Assembly: GCA_963788965.1 (NCBI GenBank)
Contig: CAWBIK010000004.1
Span: forward strand, 186,001-250,000
Reading direction: 5' to 3'
DNA length: 64,000 nt
DNA from: QHXQ01 sp963788965
GTDB lineage: Bacteria > Acidobacteriota > Blastocatellia > Pyrinomonadales > Pyrinomonadaceae
The translations under genes were made by a program, and so were the position numbers. Positions 43,206-52,628 of the stretch are shown one piece after another. The first letter of the stretch is position 1. Each line of letters starts with the position of its first letter. The notes below the pieces were generated by a model. It saw only the letters and a list, made by a program, of their open reading frames with translations. It was not told where the DNA came from and did no database searches.

Positions 43206-44852
43206 TTAGGCGCGGCGCGCGGTGAGCGGTCGCCAGAGTGATTGCAGGCGTTGACCTGAAGCGGTTTGCAGCAGACTCATCGTGCCCATGTAGCCGTAGC
43301 CGAAGAAGAACAGCGCGAGGAACGGCAGCGTGCCCCACATGCTCATGTGCGCGGCGTAGATCATGGCCAGCAGGAAGTAGCCGGCGAACGACAACTCAAG
43401 CAGCGGCAGCCAGCCGCGTTTGCGCTTGTACTTCTTCGCCTTCCACGTCGCGTCGGTCGTCTGCTCGACCTTGTACTTGGGCGTGCGGACAAACTCGGAC
43501 TTCACGCCGAACAAGGCTTCAAGCACCGCGCGCGCGTTCGAGAACGCGAGGCCGATGCCGATGGCCATGACGAGCGGCAAATGCAGCAGCCGTTTCGTGC
43601 GGTGCTCGTCCAGATACCAGACGGCCGAGCCGTAGAAGAAGACGACCGAGACGGTCGAGAAGAACAGCAGCGGCACGTCGAAGACCATCAGGTGATAGAA
43701 GCCCTGTTGATAACGGACGAGCAGCAGCGGGAATTGCAAGAAACTGGCAACGATCATCAGCGGGTAGCTGATGTTGCCCGTCAGGCGAAAGAACATTTCC
43801 AGTTTGACGCGTAGCGCGAGCGGCGCACGCCAGATGCGCGGGTAGAGTTTGAGGCCCACCTGCATCACGCCCTTAGCCCAACGGCGCTGTTGTGCTTTGA
43901 AGGCGTTGATCTCGACCGGAATCTCGGCGGGCGCGTCCTCGTCCAACAGATAGACGAAGCGCCAGCCCATCAACTGCGCGCGGAAACTCAAGTCTGTGTC
44001 TTCGGTCAGCGTGTCGTGCTGCCAGCCGCCCGATAGTTCAATCGCGCGTCTGCGCCAGATGCCGGCCGTGCCGTTGAAGTTGAAGAAGCCGCCCGTGCGA
44101 TTCCTGACCGTCTGCTCGATGACGAAGTGGCCGTCGAGCATAATCGTTTGCAGGCGCGTCAACAGATTGTACGTGCCGTTGATGTGCGACCAACGCATCT
44201 GCGCGCAGCCCGTCAGCGGATCGGTGAAGAAGTGGACGAGCTTACGCAGGCAATCGGCTCTGGGCACGAAGTCCGCATCGAAGATGGCGACCAGTTCGCC
44301 CTTCGCCGTGCGCAACCCGTTTTCCAGCGCGCCCGCTTTGAAACCCGTGCGGTCGTCGCGGTGAACATACTCGATGTCGAAGCCTTGTTGCGCGTACAGC
44401 CCGACGGTCTTGCGCGCGAGTTCCTGCGTCTCGTCGGTCGAATCGTCCAAGACTTGAATCTGCAAACGCTCACGCGGATAGTCAATCGCGGTCACGGCGC
44501 GCAGCAGTCGTTCGACGACGTAGAGTTCGTTAAAGAGCGGCAGTTGCACGGTGATGTGCGGCAGCGCGTCTTCGGTGTAGAAGGCTTGCGGGCGCGGCTG
44601 TAAGCGACGATAACGCCAGAAGTCCGCCACCTGCTTGACGCGATACGCACCGTAGATGGCGAGCACGCCGAGGATCGTGAAATAGACGGCGAGCACCGCG
44701 TAGTCGAACGCGTCGAGTTGGTAGAGCGGGCTGATGTTGCCCGCCGTCTTCCAGAACAACTCGGTGTACTCGCGCAGCAGCACGTCCGGGCATTTGCCGA
44801 CGAGCTTACCGCAGGGCGCGTCGGTCAATAGAACATCCGAAAGCATGGCCAT
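43206..44852 (-). CDS. Membrane glycosyltransferase family 2 (cellulose-synthase-like)
   Basis: About 548 residues. A first helix (FDYAVLAVYFTILGVLAIYGAYRV) precedes a cytoplasmic GT-A domain with VQLPLFNE, VLDDSTDET, DxD in IFDADFVP, the acceptor-site TEDTD (TLTEDTDLSFRAQLMGW) and the processive QxxRW motif (QQRRWAKG). Four to five C-terminal helices follow. The QxxRW motif suggests a processive polymerase or a glucosylceramide/mannan-synthase-like enzyme that extrudes a polysaccharide or glycosylates a lipid. No PilZ domain or BcsB-type partner is next to it. ATG 44852 is used; 44846 is also possible. Confidence 0.88.
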   Translation of the reverse strand: MAMLSDVLLTDAPCGKLVGKCPDVLLREYTELFWKTAGNISPLYQLDAFDYAVLAVYFTILGVLAIYGAYRVKQVADFWRYRRLQPRPQAFYTEDALPHITVQLPLFNELYVVERLLRAVTAIDYPRERLQIQVLDDSTDETQELARKTVGLYAQQGFDIEYVHRDDRTGFKAGALENGLRTAKGELVAIFDADFVPRADCLRKLVHFFTDPLTGCAQMRWSHINGTYNLLTRLQTIMLDGHFVIEQTVRNRTGGFFNFNGTAGIWRRRAIELSGGWQHDTLTEDTDLSFRAQLMGWRFVYLLDEDAPAEIPVEINAFKAQQRRWAKGVMQVGLKLYPRIWRAPLALRVKLEMFFRLTGNISYPLMIVASFLQFPLLLVRYQQGFYHLMVFDVPLLFFSTVSVVFFYGSAVWYLDEHRTKRLLHLPLVMAIGIGLAFSNARAVLEALFGVKSEFVRTPKYKVEQTTDATWKAKKYKRKRGWLPLLELSFAGYFLLAMIYAAHMSMWGTLPFLALFFFGYGYMGTMSLLQTASGQRLQSLWRPLTARRA

Positions 44853-45020
44853 CAACTTTTTTAACTCCGAATCATAACTTGATCGGGCAAATCAGCCCCG
44901 ACGATGAACGCGCGCGGCTCGCGCAAATTGCGCCCGCCACACACAAAACGAGCAGCGCCTTCTCGAAGACGCTGCCCTCGTTCGACGCCGCACATTCTAA
45001 CCGAATAGCGGCCGCCATTC

Positions 45021-45106
45021 AAATGATGAAGGATGAAGGATGAAGGATGAATAAAGATCAGCGTGATCTTTATTCAGCATGAATCATTCATTGTTCATCA
45101 TTATCT
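45021..45106. repeat. Family C heptamer element, copy 3
   Basis: The clearest copy: GATGAAG repeated three times plus GATGAAT (45025-45053), then an inner palindrome AAAGATCAGCGTGATCTTT, then an inverted ATTCATT/GTTCATC arm to 45106. It lies just beyond the stop of the membrane protein gene at 45101. The remaining sequence to 44852 holds nothing recognisable. Confidence 0.85.
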
Positions 45107-45727
45107 TTCCTCGCCTTCACCACCGGGCCTGTATGTGCCGCCGGGGTCGCCCGTGGCCGGTGGCGTCTGTGGTTGCGTGAACGGTGGCGCTTGCGGCCCG
45201 CCGTAGTTCGTTGGCGGGGGCGGCGGCGCGGCCATCGAACCGACGCCGACTGCGCCCTTGCGTTTCTCAAACAGCGCGACGCCGAGCAAGCCGCCGAGCG
45301 TCGCAAACAAGAGCGTGATGATTGCGTTCATGATCGAGTAGCCGACCATCTGCGACAGCCGCGCGCTCAGCGGCATGTTCTGTTGCAACTCAATCTGCCG
45401 CTGCACTTCTTCCGCCACCTGCGGGTTCATGCGCGCGACAAACGACACGATCAGATCGTTCATGATGCTGCCGAAGATCAGCCCCAACGGGATGCCGACG
45501 ACGAACAGCACGATTGCGCCTACGATGCCCGCGAACAGACCCACCTGCGCGCCGTCGCCCGACGTGACGGGCACGGGCGACTCTTTGATGTACAGGTAAG
45601 CCGCCACCGCGCCGCCGCCCACGACCCACGCGCAGCAGCACACGTTGCCCAGACTGACGAACGGGATCGAACTCAATAAGCCCAACGCGACGCCGCCGAT
45701 CAGCGCCGGCCGCATTTTGTCGTTCAT
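45101..45727 (-). CDS. Predicted membrane protein with Pro/Gly-rich tail
   Basis: 208 residues with about four predicted helices (ALIGGVALGLLSSIPFVSLG, CCCAWVVGGGAVAAYLYI, LFAGIVGAIVLFVVGIPLGLIFG, IMNAIITLLFATLGGLLGVALF). A soluble stretch between helices 3 and 4 (NPQVAEEVQRQIELQQNMPLSARLSQMV) and a 50-residue Pro/Gly/Thr tail follow. The CCCAW cluster in the second helix is unusual. Its ATG overlaps the end of the DUF2085 gene (ATGA), so the pair is co-translated. No family with known function recognised. Confidence 0.65.
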   Translation of the reverse strand: MNDKMRPALIGGVALGLLSSIPFVSLGNVCCCAWVVGGGAVAAYLYIKESPVPVTSGDGAQVGLFAGIVGAIVLFVVGIPLGLIFGSIMNDLIVSFVARMNPQVAEEVQRQIELQQNMPLSARLSQMVGYSIMNAIITLLFATLGGLLGVALFEKRKGAVGVGSMAAPPPPPTNYGGPQAPPFTQPQTPPATGDPGGTYRPGGEGEER

Positions 45728-46293
45728 TCAGCTTTGCCCTCTGATATATGAAGGATTGGTTGCCGGCCGCGCGGCGTCTGCCGCACCAACCGGCCGAGAT
45801 CAAGCAAACCGGGTATGACGTACAGGGCCACGGTCGCGCCGAGCAGTGCGCCCGTCAGCGCGCGCGACGTGTGCGTGTTGGCCCACAACCCCGTGACGCC
45901 GAGCATGAAGTCAACGCTCGTCGGCAACGCGGCGAGCAGCAACCAGCGGCGCGCGGGCACGTCGCGGCGTGCGAGCGAACGCACCAGCGGATAGCCGAGC
46001 GCGCCCGCGATGAAGCCCGCGTACACGCCGAAGCAACGCGCGCAGACCGCCAACGGTTGCCCCCACAAAAAGAAACTGCGCGCCGGCATCTGATGACAGA
46101 CCACGCCGAACGCATGATAGAGCAACCCGGCCACGCCTTCGTGCCCTTCTATGCGCGCCAGCGGCGCACCCACGATCAACCCCAGAAACGCGCACGCCCC
46201 CACGACGATCACGCCCCACGTCAGCCACACGCGCCCCGACACACGCGGCAACGGCACGCACTGCGGAACGTAATCATGGACGGCTGAACTCAT
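45724..46293 (-). CDS. DUF2085 membrane protein
   Basis: 189 residues, five predicted helices. It carries the family's conserved signature: GVVCHQMPARSFFLWGQPLAVCARCFGVYAGFIAG, with CHQ, and CARCxGxYxG probably forming a metal or disulfide site in the membrane. The function of the family is unknown. It is coupled to the downstream membrane protein by a 4-base overlap. The start codon abuts the family D repeat, leaving almost no room for a ribosome site, so a slightly later start cannot be excluded. Confidence 0.78.
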   Translation of the reverse strand: MSSAVHDYVPQCVPLPRVSGRVWLTWGVIVVGACAFLGLIVGAPLARIEGHEGVAGLLYHAFGVVCHQMPARSFFLWGQPLAVCARCFGVYAGFIAGALGYPLVRSLARRDVPARRWLLLAALPTSVDFMLGVTGLWANTHTSRALTGALLGATVALYVIPGLLDLGRLVRQTPRGRQPILHISEGKAE

Positions 46294-46413
46294 GATTGCG
46301 GAATGCGGATTGTGGATTGCGGATTAAGTGAAGCCAAAGCTGAAATTTCAAATTTGAGATTTCAAATTCAGCTTCAGCTTCATCAATCCGCAATCCGCAA
46401 TCCGCAATCTAAA
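46293..46413. repeat. Family D heptamer element (GCGGATT)
   Basis: Arm GCGGAATGCGGATTGTGGAT... (46297-46325) and inverted arm CAATCCGCAATCCGCAATCC... (46384-46409) surround an inner palindrome (46331-46380, AAGCTGAAATTTCAAATTTG...). It lies between the DUF2085 and glpX genes, touching the start of one and the stop of the other. Confidence 0.85.
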
Positions 46414-47468
46414 ATCGGATCACTGTGTCGGGGCCGCCTTCGACGTGGACGGTATCGATGAAACGTATGTGGCGCGCTTCAGTCGTCATGATCAGCGAGT
46501 GCGTGCGCTTGCCTGCGCCGAAGAGGCGGACGCCTTTGAGCAGTGCGCCGTCGGTCACGCCCGTCGCGGCGAAGATGATCTTGCGGCCGGGCGCGAGGTC
46601 GTCCGTCTGGTACACCTTGTCGGGATCGTCTATGCCCATCTCGCGCAGGCGCGCGAGCACTTCGTCGCGTGGCGGCACTTTGTCTTTGTCCACGCCGAGC
46701 CGGTCGGGGTCGAAGCAGAGCCGCGCTTGCATCTCGCCGTTCAGGCACTTCAAAGCGGCCGCCGTCAGCACGCCTTCAGGTGCGCCGCCGATGCCCATGA
46801 GCGCGTGTATGTTCGTACCGGCGACCGCCGCCGAGATGCCGGCCGACAGGTCGCCGTCCGAGATGAGACGAATGCGCGCGCCAGCGGCCCGCACGTCGGC
46901 GATCAGTTGTTTGTGACGCGGGCGGTCAAGCACGATGACGGTTAGATCGTCCACGTCGCGCCCCAACCGTTTCGCAATCGCCGCGAGGTTGTCTTTGACC
47001 GGCGCATCGATGTCAATCGCGCCACGCGATGCAGGCCCGACGACGATCTTGTCCATGTAGATGTCGGGCGCGTTTAAGCAGTCCGCCGCGCTCCGAGGCA
47101 GCCAGCACGGCGATGGCGTTGTTCGCACCGAGCGCGCACAGGTTCGTGCCTTCGAGCGGATCGACGGCGATGTCCACTTCCGGGTAATTCTCGTCGAAGT
47201 CCGGGTCTTTCGTCCCGCTGCGATTGACGCCCTTGCCGATCTCTTCGCCGATGTAGAGCATGGGCGCTTCGTCGCGCTCGCCCTCGCCGATGACGATGCG
47301 CCCGCGCATCGGCACAGTGTCCATCACCGTCCGCATCGCTTCGACCGCGACTTGATCCGAGTACTTGCGTTCGCCTTCGCCCATCGTATGCGCCGCCGCG
47401 ATGGCCGCAGCCTCGCAGACGCGCAGGAAGTCCAGCGAGAGGTGCTCGGTGTGCAACTCCAGCCCCAT
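46409..47468 (-). CDS. glpX: Class II fructose-1,6-bisphosphatase, GlpX type (one frame break)
   Basis: About 353 residues. Dephosphorylates fructose-1,6-bisphosphate in gluconeogenesis. Conserved parts are RVCEAAAIAAAHTMGEGER, GRIVIGEGERDEAPMLYIGE, the metal-site IAVDPLEGTN, DRPRHKQLI, GIGGAPEGVLTAAALKCLNGEMQ and FAATGVTDGALLKGV. A frame change near 47075 is needed: CTTAAACGCG should read CTTAACGCG to give LLNAPDIYMDKIVVGP, an A-run miscount. The ATG at 47468 lies behind a short AGGAG-containing leader. Together with ppc it points to anaplerotic and gluconeogenic capacity. Confidence 0.92.
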
Positions 47469-47775
47469 CTTATTCGTCTCCTGATCTTAAATTGTCGCGG
47501 CCCCTTTGAGGCCCGGCGCGCTGTTAGAAGAAGTGCGTCGTCATACTAACAGACGCACGACAGTTTTTATAGTGACACTGTACGACCCGCGCTTAAACTT
47601 GGTCGGGCAGACGAACAAAGCCGGCCGCAACTGCACGCAGCGATAGCAACGATCTCATGCAACTGCCGCCGAACATGCGTGACCCTTGATCATACATGCG
47701 CGGCTACGTTGACATCCGCGCATTAAGTATCTACGCTTCGGCCCGGCTGCTGCCTGTTTCCGTTGGTTACTTATC
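47469..47775. other. Divergent intergenic region with overlapping hairpins
   Basis: Separates glpX (leftward) from the TPR-CHAT gene (rightward). At 47521-47558 two mutually exclusive stems are possible: CTGTTAG (47521-47527) with CTAACAG (47546-47552), and GTGCGTC (47533-47539) with GACGCAC (47552-47558). The latter is followed by GACAGTTTTTAT on the plus strand. A TATAAA hexamer reads leftward at about 47566-47571. Nothing else stands out. Confidence 0.4.
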
Positions 47776-50604
47776 ATGCGACACGAACCATCCGCCCTCA
47801 GACTTCACAACACCCTGTCGGCGTTTGCCCTGTTCACGCTCATCGGCTTGACGACCACCGTGCTGTCGCCGTCCATCCACGCGCAGTCGCCCAATCGTGA
47901 CGTTGGGCGTCAGCCGACGCCCACACCCACGCCCACACCGAGAACACAACGTTCGCCCGTGCCGCGCGAAGCGCCCAAGACGGATACGCGGCCGTCCAAA
48001 GGGATTATCGGCCCCGGTGGCCTCGGTGGCTTCAAAAAAGTGGGGCCGCCGCGTCCCGTCGCCGCGCCGCCACCGCCCGCCGCCGACCCCGGCGATGTCG
48101 AGACGCCCGTACAGGCGACGCGCACGGACGTGGGCCGTAGTTCGGCCGAGATCAACTTGGGCGATGATCCTTTGACCGCGCAGGGTCGCGCACACGAGCG
48201 GCTGGATGAATACGACAAGGCCGTCGAATTTTATGATCGTGCGCTCGCGTTCCATCGTGCGCGCAAAGACCGCGTGGGTGAAGGGCGCTCGCTTAACGAT
48301 CTGGCTAATGCTTATTACGCGCTCGGCCGCTTTGAGAAGGTGATCGAGTTTGCGGAGCAAGCGCGCCCGCTTATGCGTGCGGTGACGGATCGCGCGGGCG
48401 AAGCGGCCGCACTCAACATGCTCGGCGCGGCGTATCACGAACTCGGCAGCTACGACAAAGCGATTGACTACTACAAGCAGGCCTACGAGGTCGTGTCCGC
48501 GTTGCATGATCGCGCGAGCCAGTCGGGCGCGCTTAATAACATCGGCGAGTCGCTGCGCGTGCGCGGTCGTTGCACAGAGGCGCTCAACTATATCGAACAG
48601 GCGCTTGCGCTCACGCGTGCGCCCGCGCCGCCGCCGGGCGTTTATGCCGCCGTTGTACGCAACCTGTCCGACCTGCGCGCCGAAGGCGTGACGCGCGATA
48701 GTCTCGGCGCGACCTATTATTGTCTCGGTCAAGACGACAAAGCCGCTGATGCTTTAACCGAAGCACTCATGCTGCATCAAGAGGCGCACAATCTGTTTGA
48801 CGAAGGCATCACGCGCAACAACCTGGGGCGCGTCCTGTTGCGGCAAGGCCAAACTGATCAGGCGCTCAAACAGTTCACGCGCGCGCTCGTCGTCAATCGC
48901 ACGGTGAAGAACTTGAAAGAAGAGGGCGCAACGCTCGGCAACCTGATGCTCGCGTGGCGTGCGCGCGGCAACACGCGCCTCGCCGCCTTCTATGGCAAAC
49001 AGGCCGTCAACGACTTCCAAGCGATCAGAGGCAACATTCAACGGCTCGACAAGAGCGTGCAGAAAGGTTTTCTCAGCGCGAAGCAGGAGACTTATCGCAC
49101 GCTGGCCGATCTGCTGATCGCTACAGGGCAACTGGCCGAAGCGCAACAGGTTGTCGGGCTGTTGAAAGAGGAAGAGTACTTCGAGTTCGTGCGGCGTGCG
49201 GCGACTGAAGCCCCGGCGCTTGCGGCGCGCGCTACATTAGCGCCGGCCGAGGTCGAGTTGGAGCAGCGTTATCGCGCGATTGCGGATCGCGTCGCCGCGT
49301 TGGGGCGCGAGCGCGGTGGCTTGCGCGAGAAGCAAAGTTTGACGCCCGAAGAAGAACGCCAACTCGCGCAACTCGAAGCCGACCTTGAAGTCGCGGGCCA
49401 AGCCTTTCAACAGTTCCTTGATCGTTTAGCTTCAGAGTTGGGCAACACGCCCGAAGCGTCTGAGCGCGTCTTCCAGTTGCGCGAGTCGCAGGCGTTGATG
49501 GACACGCTGCGCGAGTTGGGCAGCGGCGCGGTCGCGCTCTACACGGTGGTCGGCGCGGACAAGTACCGCGTCATCCTGATCACGCCCGACGCGCAGAAGG
49601 CGGCCGAGTATCCGATCACAGCGGCCGATCTGAACCGCAAGATCGCGGCCTTGCGCGAAGCCTTACAGAACCCGCGCAGCGATCCGCGCCCGCTTGCGCA
49701 AGAGCTTTATAAGATCGTCGTAGGTCCTATCGCCAAAGATTTAGCGGCCGCGAAGGCCGAGACGTTGATGTGGTCTTTGGATGGTGCGTTGCGCTACGTG
49801 CCGGTCGCCGCGTTGCATGACGGCGCGGGCTATCTGGTCGAGCGTTATCGCAACGTCGTCTTCACGCCCGCAAGTACGTCACGTTTGAAGGATCAGCCGA
49901 GCGCGAGTTGGACGGGTCTGGGCTTGGGCGTGTCGAAGGCGCACGGCGATTTTGCGGCGCTGCCGGCCGTGCCCGACGAGTTGCACGGCATCATCAAGGA
50001 TACGACGGCGGACGCGGGCGGTGCGCTCGCCGGCCGCGTGCTGTTGGATGAAGCGTTCACGGCTGAGGCTCTGCGCGCGGCGCTCCGGCAACGCTTCCCT
50101 GTGGTCCACATCGCCAGCCACTTCCAGTTTGCGCCCGGCAACGAGACGAACTCTTACCTGCTCTTAGGCGACGGCACGCACCTGTCGCTCGCACAACTGA
50201 AGAACGCGACGAACCTTTTCAGCGGCGTCGAACTGTTGACGCTCTCTGCGTGCGACACTGCGACCGGCGGCGCGGGCGCGGACGGGCGCGAGGTCGAAAG
50301 CTTCGGCGTGCTCGCACAACGACAAGGCGCAAAGGCCGTGCTGGCGAGTTTATGGCCCGTCGCCGATGCCAGCACAAAGCAGTTGATGCAGCAGTTCTAT
50401 CAACTACGCAACGCGCAGACCGGCACACCGAAAGTCGAAGCGTTAAGACAAGCGCAACTCACACTGCTGCGCGGCACGACCGCCGCGACCGCAAGCGCGC
50501 AACGCGGCCTCGGCGCGAAACTCGACAACATGAACAATGCGGCCGCCACCTACACGCACCCGTACTTCTGGGCCCCGTTCATCTTGATCGGGAATTGGAA
50601 GTGA
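47776..50604 (+). CDS. Secreted TPR-CHAT (caspase-like) protein
   Basis: 942 residues. The signal peptide (LSAFALFTLIGLTTTVLSPSIHAQ) is followed by a Thr/Pro-rich linker and about seven TPR units (residues about 125-420, e.g. GEGRSLNDLANAYYALGRFEKVIEFAEQA and GEAAALNMLGAAYHELGSYDKAIDYYKQA). A long coiled coil (about 470-565) leads to a C-terminal CHAT domain. The CHAT dyad is intact: His782 in HIASHF and Cys826 in LSACDTATGG, plus the conserved SLDGALRYVPVAAL and GAKAVLASLWPVAD. CHAT domains are caspase-fold peptidases; TPR-CHAT proteins can act as regulated proteases. Export to the periplasm distinguishes it from cytoplasmic defence CHAT proteins. Frame fully intact. Confidence 0.88.
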   Translation: MRHEPSALRLHNTLSAFALFTLIGLTTTVLSPSIHAQSPNRDVGRQPTPTPTPTPRTQRSPVPREAPKTDTRPSKGIIGPGGLGGFKKVGPPRPVAAPPPPAADPGDVETPVQATRTDVGRSSAEINLGDDPLTAQGRAHERLDEYDKAVEFYDRALAFHRARKDRVGEGRSLNDLANAYYALGRFEKVIEFAEQARPLMRAVTDRAGEAAALNMLGAAYHELGSYDKAIDYYKQAYEVVSALHDRASQSGALNNIGESLRVRGRCTEALNYIEQALALTRAPAPPPGVYAAVVRNLSDLRAEGVTRDSLGATYYCLGQDDKAADALTEALMLHQEAHNLFDEGITRNNLGRVLLRQGQTDQALKQFTRALVVNRTVKNLKEEGATLGNLMLAWRARGNTRLAAFYGKQAVNDFQAIRGNIQRLDKSVQKGFLSAKQETYRTLADLLIATGQLAEAQQVVGLLKEEEYFEFVRRAATEAPALAARATLAPAEVELEQRYRAIADRVAALGRERGGLREKQSLTPEEERQLAQLEADLEVAGQAFQQFLDRLASELGNTPEASERVFQLRESQALMDTLRELGSGAVALYTVVGADKYRVILITPDAQKAAEYPITAADLNRKIAALREALQNPRSDPRPLAQELYKIVVGPIAKDLAAAKAETLMWSLDGALRYVPVAALHDGAGYLVERYRNVVFTPASTSRLKDQPSASWTGLGLGVSKAHGDFAALPAVPDELHGIIKDTTADAGGALAGRVLLDEAFTAEALRAALRQRFPVVHIASHFQFAPGNETNSYLLLGDGTHLSLAQLKNATNLFSGVELLTLSACDTATGGAGADGREVESFGVLAQRQGAKAVLASLWPVADASTKQLMQQFYQLRNAQTGTPKVEALRQAQLTLLRGTTAATASAQRGLGAKLDNMNNAAATYTHPYFWAPFILIGNWK

Positions 50605-50626
50605 AGCGCGGCTCGTCGGCGCGAGC

Positions 50627-52549
50627 TTATTCCTTCTTCAACGCCGGTTTCAAATTCAGATTGCGGATCAGGCGGTGCAGGTAGTTGGGATGCACGCCGA
50701 GCAGGCGCGCGGCTTCTGTGTAACTGCCGCCGGCGCGTTCGACGGCGCGCAGGATCAGTTGTCGCTTCGCTTGCTTGAGTGCCTCGTGATATTGCGTGAC
50801 GGGCGTGCCGGGTGCGACGGGCGGCGCGGCGTCTAAGATGGACTCAGGCAAATCTTCGGGCAGGATCGTCTCGGTCGCGCCGAGCACGACGGCACGCTCA
50901 ATGGCGTTCTCAAGTTCACGCACGTTGCCGGGCCAATCATAAGCGCGCAGACACTCTACGGCTTCGGGCGAGATGCCGACGACGCGGCGCTTGAACTTTT
51001 GCGCGTACTTGCGTGTGAAGTGCGCGGCGAGCAGCGAGATGTCGTCGCGGCGCTCGCGCAACGCCGGCATCTCGAATGACACGACGTTGAGGCGATAATA
51101 AAGATCGAGCCGGAACTGATTATCGGCGATGGCCTGCTGCAAGTCTTTATTAGTCGCAGCGACGACGCGCACGTCCACCTTCAACGTGCGCGTGCCGCCC
51201 ACGCGCTCAAACTCGCGCTCCTGCAACACGCGCAATAGTTTCGTCTGCAAGGCCGGACTCGTCTCGCCCACTTCGTCGAGAAAGAGCGTGCCGCCGTCCG
51301 CTAGTTCGAGTTTGCCTTTCTTCTGCGTGAGCGCGCCCGTGAATGCGCCGCGCTCGTGCCCGAACAGTTCACTCTCAAGCAGAGTCTCTGCGAGCGCCGC
51401 GCAGTTGAGCGCGACGAAGGGCCGGCCCGCACGCGCGCTGTTGCGATGTAGCGCACGCGCCGCGAGTTCCTTGCCCGTGCCCGACTCGCCGCGTAGCAAC
51501 ACGGTCGAGTCGGTCGGCGCGACGCGCGCGATCAGTTGGCAGATGGCGCGCAGACGTTTGCTCGTGCCGATGAGTTCGTGTTCGAGGCCGGCGGCGGCGC
51601 GCAGTTGTTCGTTCTCGCCCGCGAGTTGTTCCATGTGGCGCGCGTTCGCCAGCGCGACCGCGGCGATGCCGGACATGACCGTGAGCAGATGCAGATGATC
51701 TTCGTCGAAGGGCAGCGCGGCGGCCGAGGTCAGGTAGATGACGCCGAGCGCGCGCCCGCGCAAGATGAGCGGCACGCACAAGAGCGCGCGGATGTGCGTC
51801 GCTTCGAGACTGGCGACGCCTACGAACTCGGCGCGCTCCGCCACATCGTTGCTCAAGAGCGCCATGCGGCTTTGCAAGACCTGCTGCGCGATGGTGCGGC
51901 TGACCTCGACGGGCTTCTGCGCGTTCGGCTCGCGCTCCCAACCGAACACAGACACGATCTCTTCGAGCGTCGCGCCCGTCAACAGGATCGCGCCGCGTTG
52001 CGCGGGGATGACCTCAAAGATCGTTTCGAGCAGATGACGTTGTAGGGCCTCCGCGTCGTGCAGCGCGTTGATCGTGGTGCAGAGTTTCAAGAGCGCGGCC
52101 AGATCGCGCGCCATCTGGGCGAGCGGCGGCAGCGTCGTGAGCATCCGGTCGGGCCGCAGATAGAGCGCATCTTCGGGGCGCAGGCGGATGGTCGAGCCGG
52201 AGACGAGATCGCGTTCGTGCAGTTGGACGGGTTGCGCGAAGCGGCGCGGGTCGTCGTCGTATTGCAGGAAGACGCAGCGCACGCCGCCGCCAATGCCGAT
52301 CTGATCGCCGTGCGCGAGCGTGTGCGTGCGGATGCGCGCGCCGTTGACATACGTGCCGCTCGTGCTGTCGAGGTCGCTCAACTGATACTGCCCGGCGGCG
52401 TAAGTGATCTGGCAGTGACGACGCGAGACGGCGGCATCGCCGACGGTGATCTGGTTCGCGTCCGCGCGCCCGACCGTCACTTCTTCCTCCGCCAACGGGT
52501 AGACCGTATCCTTCAGCGGCCCATTCATGAAGACCAGTCGCGGCTTCAT
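50627..52549 (-). CDS. FHA-GAF sigma54-dependent transcriptional activator
   Basis: 640 residues. The N-terminal FHA domain (about 1-100; VGRADANQITVGDAAVSRRH, DLDSTSGTYVNG) binds phosphothreonine. A GAF domain (about 150-310) follows, then AAA+ with Walker A GESGTGKE, an intact GAFTGA loop (GHERGAFTGALTQKKG) and Walker B GGTLFLDEVGE. The C-terminal FIS-type helix-turn-helix is SYTEAARLLGVHPNYLHRLIRNL. This design links Ser/Thr-kinase signalling to sigma54 promoters, as in myxobacterial FHA-type enhancer-binding proteins. A pair of CTATCC-N4-GGATAG palindromes lies 80-116 bases upstream of its start, and a sigma54-like promoter faces the other way 240 bases away. Confidence 0.92.
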   Translation of the reverse strand: MKPRLVFMNGPLKDTVYPLAEEEVTVGRADANQITVGDAAVSRRHCQITYAAGQYQLSDLDSTSGTYVNGARIRTHTLAHGDQIGIGGGVRCVFLQYDDDPRRFAQPVQLHERDLVSGSTIRLRPEDALYLRPDRMLTTLPPLAQMARDLAALLKLCTTINALHDAEALQRHLLETIFEVIPAQRGAILLTGATLEEIVSVFGWEREPNAQKPVEVSRTIAQQVLQSRMALLSNDVAERAEFVGVASLEATHIRALLCVPLILRGRALGVIYLTSAAALPFDEDHLHLLTVMSGIAAVALANARHMEQLAGENEQLRAAAGLEHELIGTSKRLRAICQLIARVAPTDSTVLLRGESGTGKELAARALHRNSARAGRPFVALNCAALAETLLESELFGHERGAFTGALTQKKGKLELADGGTLFLDEVGETSPALQTKLLRVLQEREFERVGGTRTLKVDVRVVAATNKDLQQAIADNQFRLDLYYRLNVVSFEMPALRERRDDISLLAAHFTRKYAQKFKRRVVGISPEAVECLRAYDWPGNVRELENAIERAVVLGATETILPEDLPESILDAAPPVAPGTPVTQYHEALKQAKRQLILRAVERAGGSYTEAARLLGVHPNYLHRLIRNLNLKPALKKE

Positions 52550-52628
52550 CGGCTCAACACCTGCACCTCAAAATTATGCTTTGAACTTAAGTCGCACGCC
52601 CGCACGTTGCGCCTACGCTCGGCTGCGA

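Noticed and set aside
45021..45106. Short tandem units that could suggest a CRISPR array or phase-variation tract
   Set aside because: Units are only 7 bases, non-coding here, and end in an inverted arm; no spacers or cas genes.
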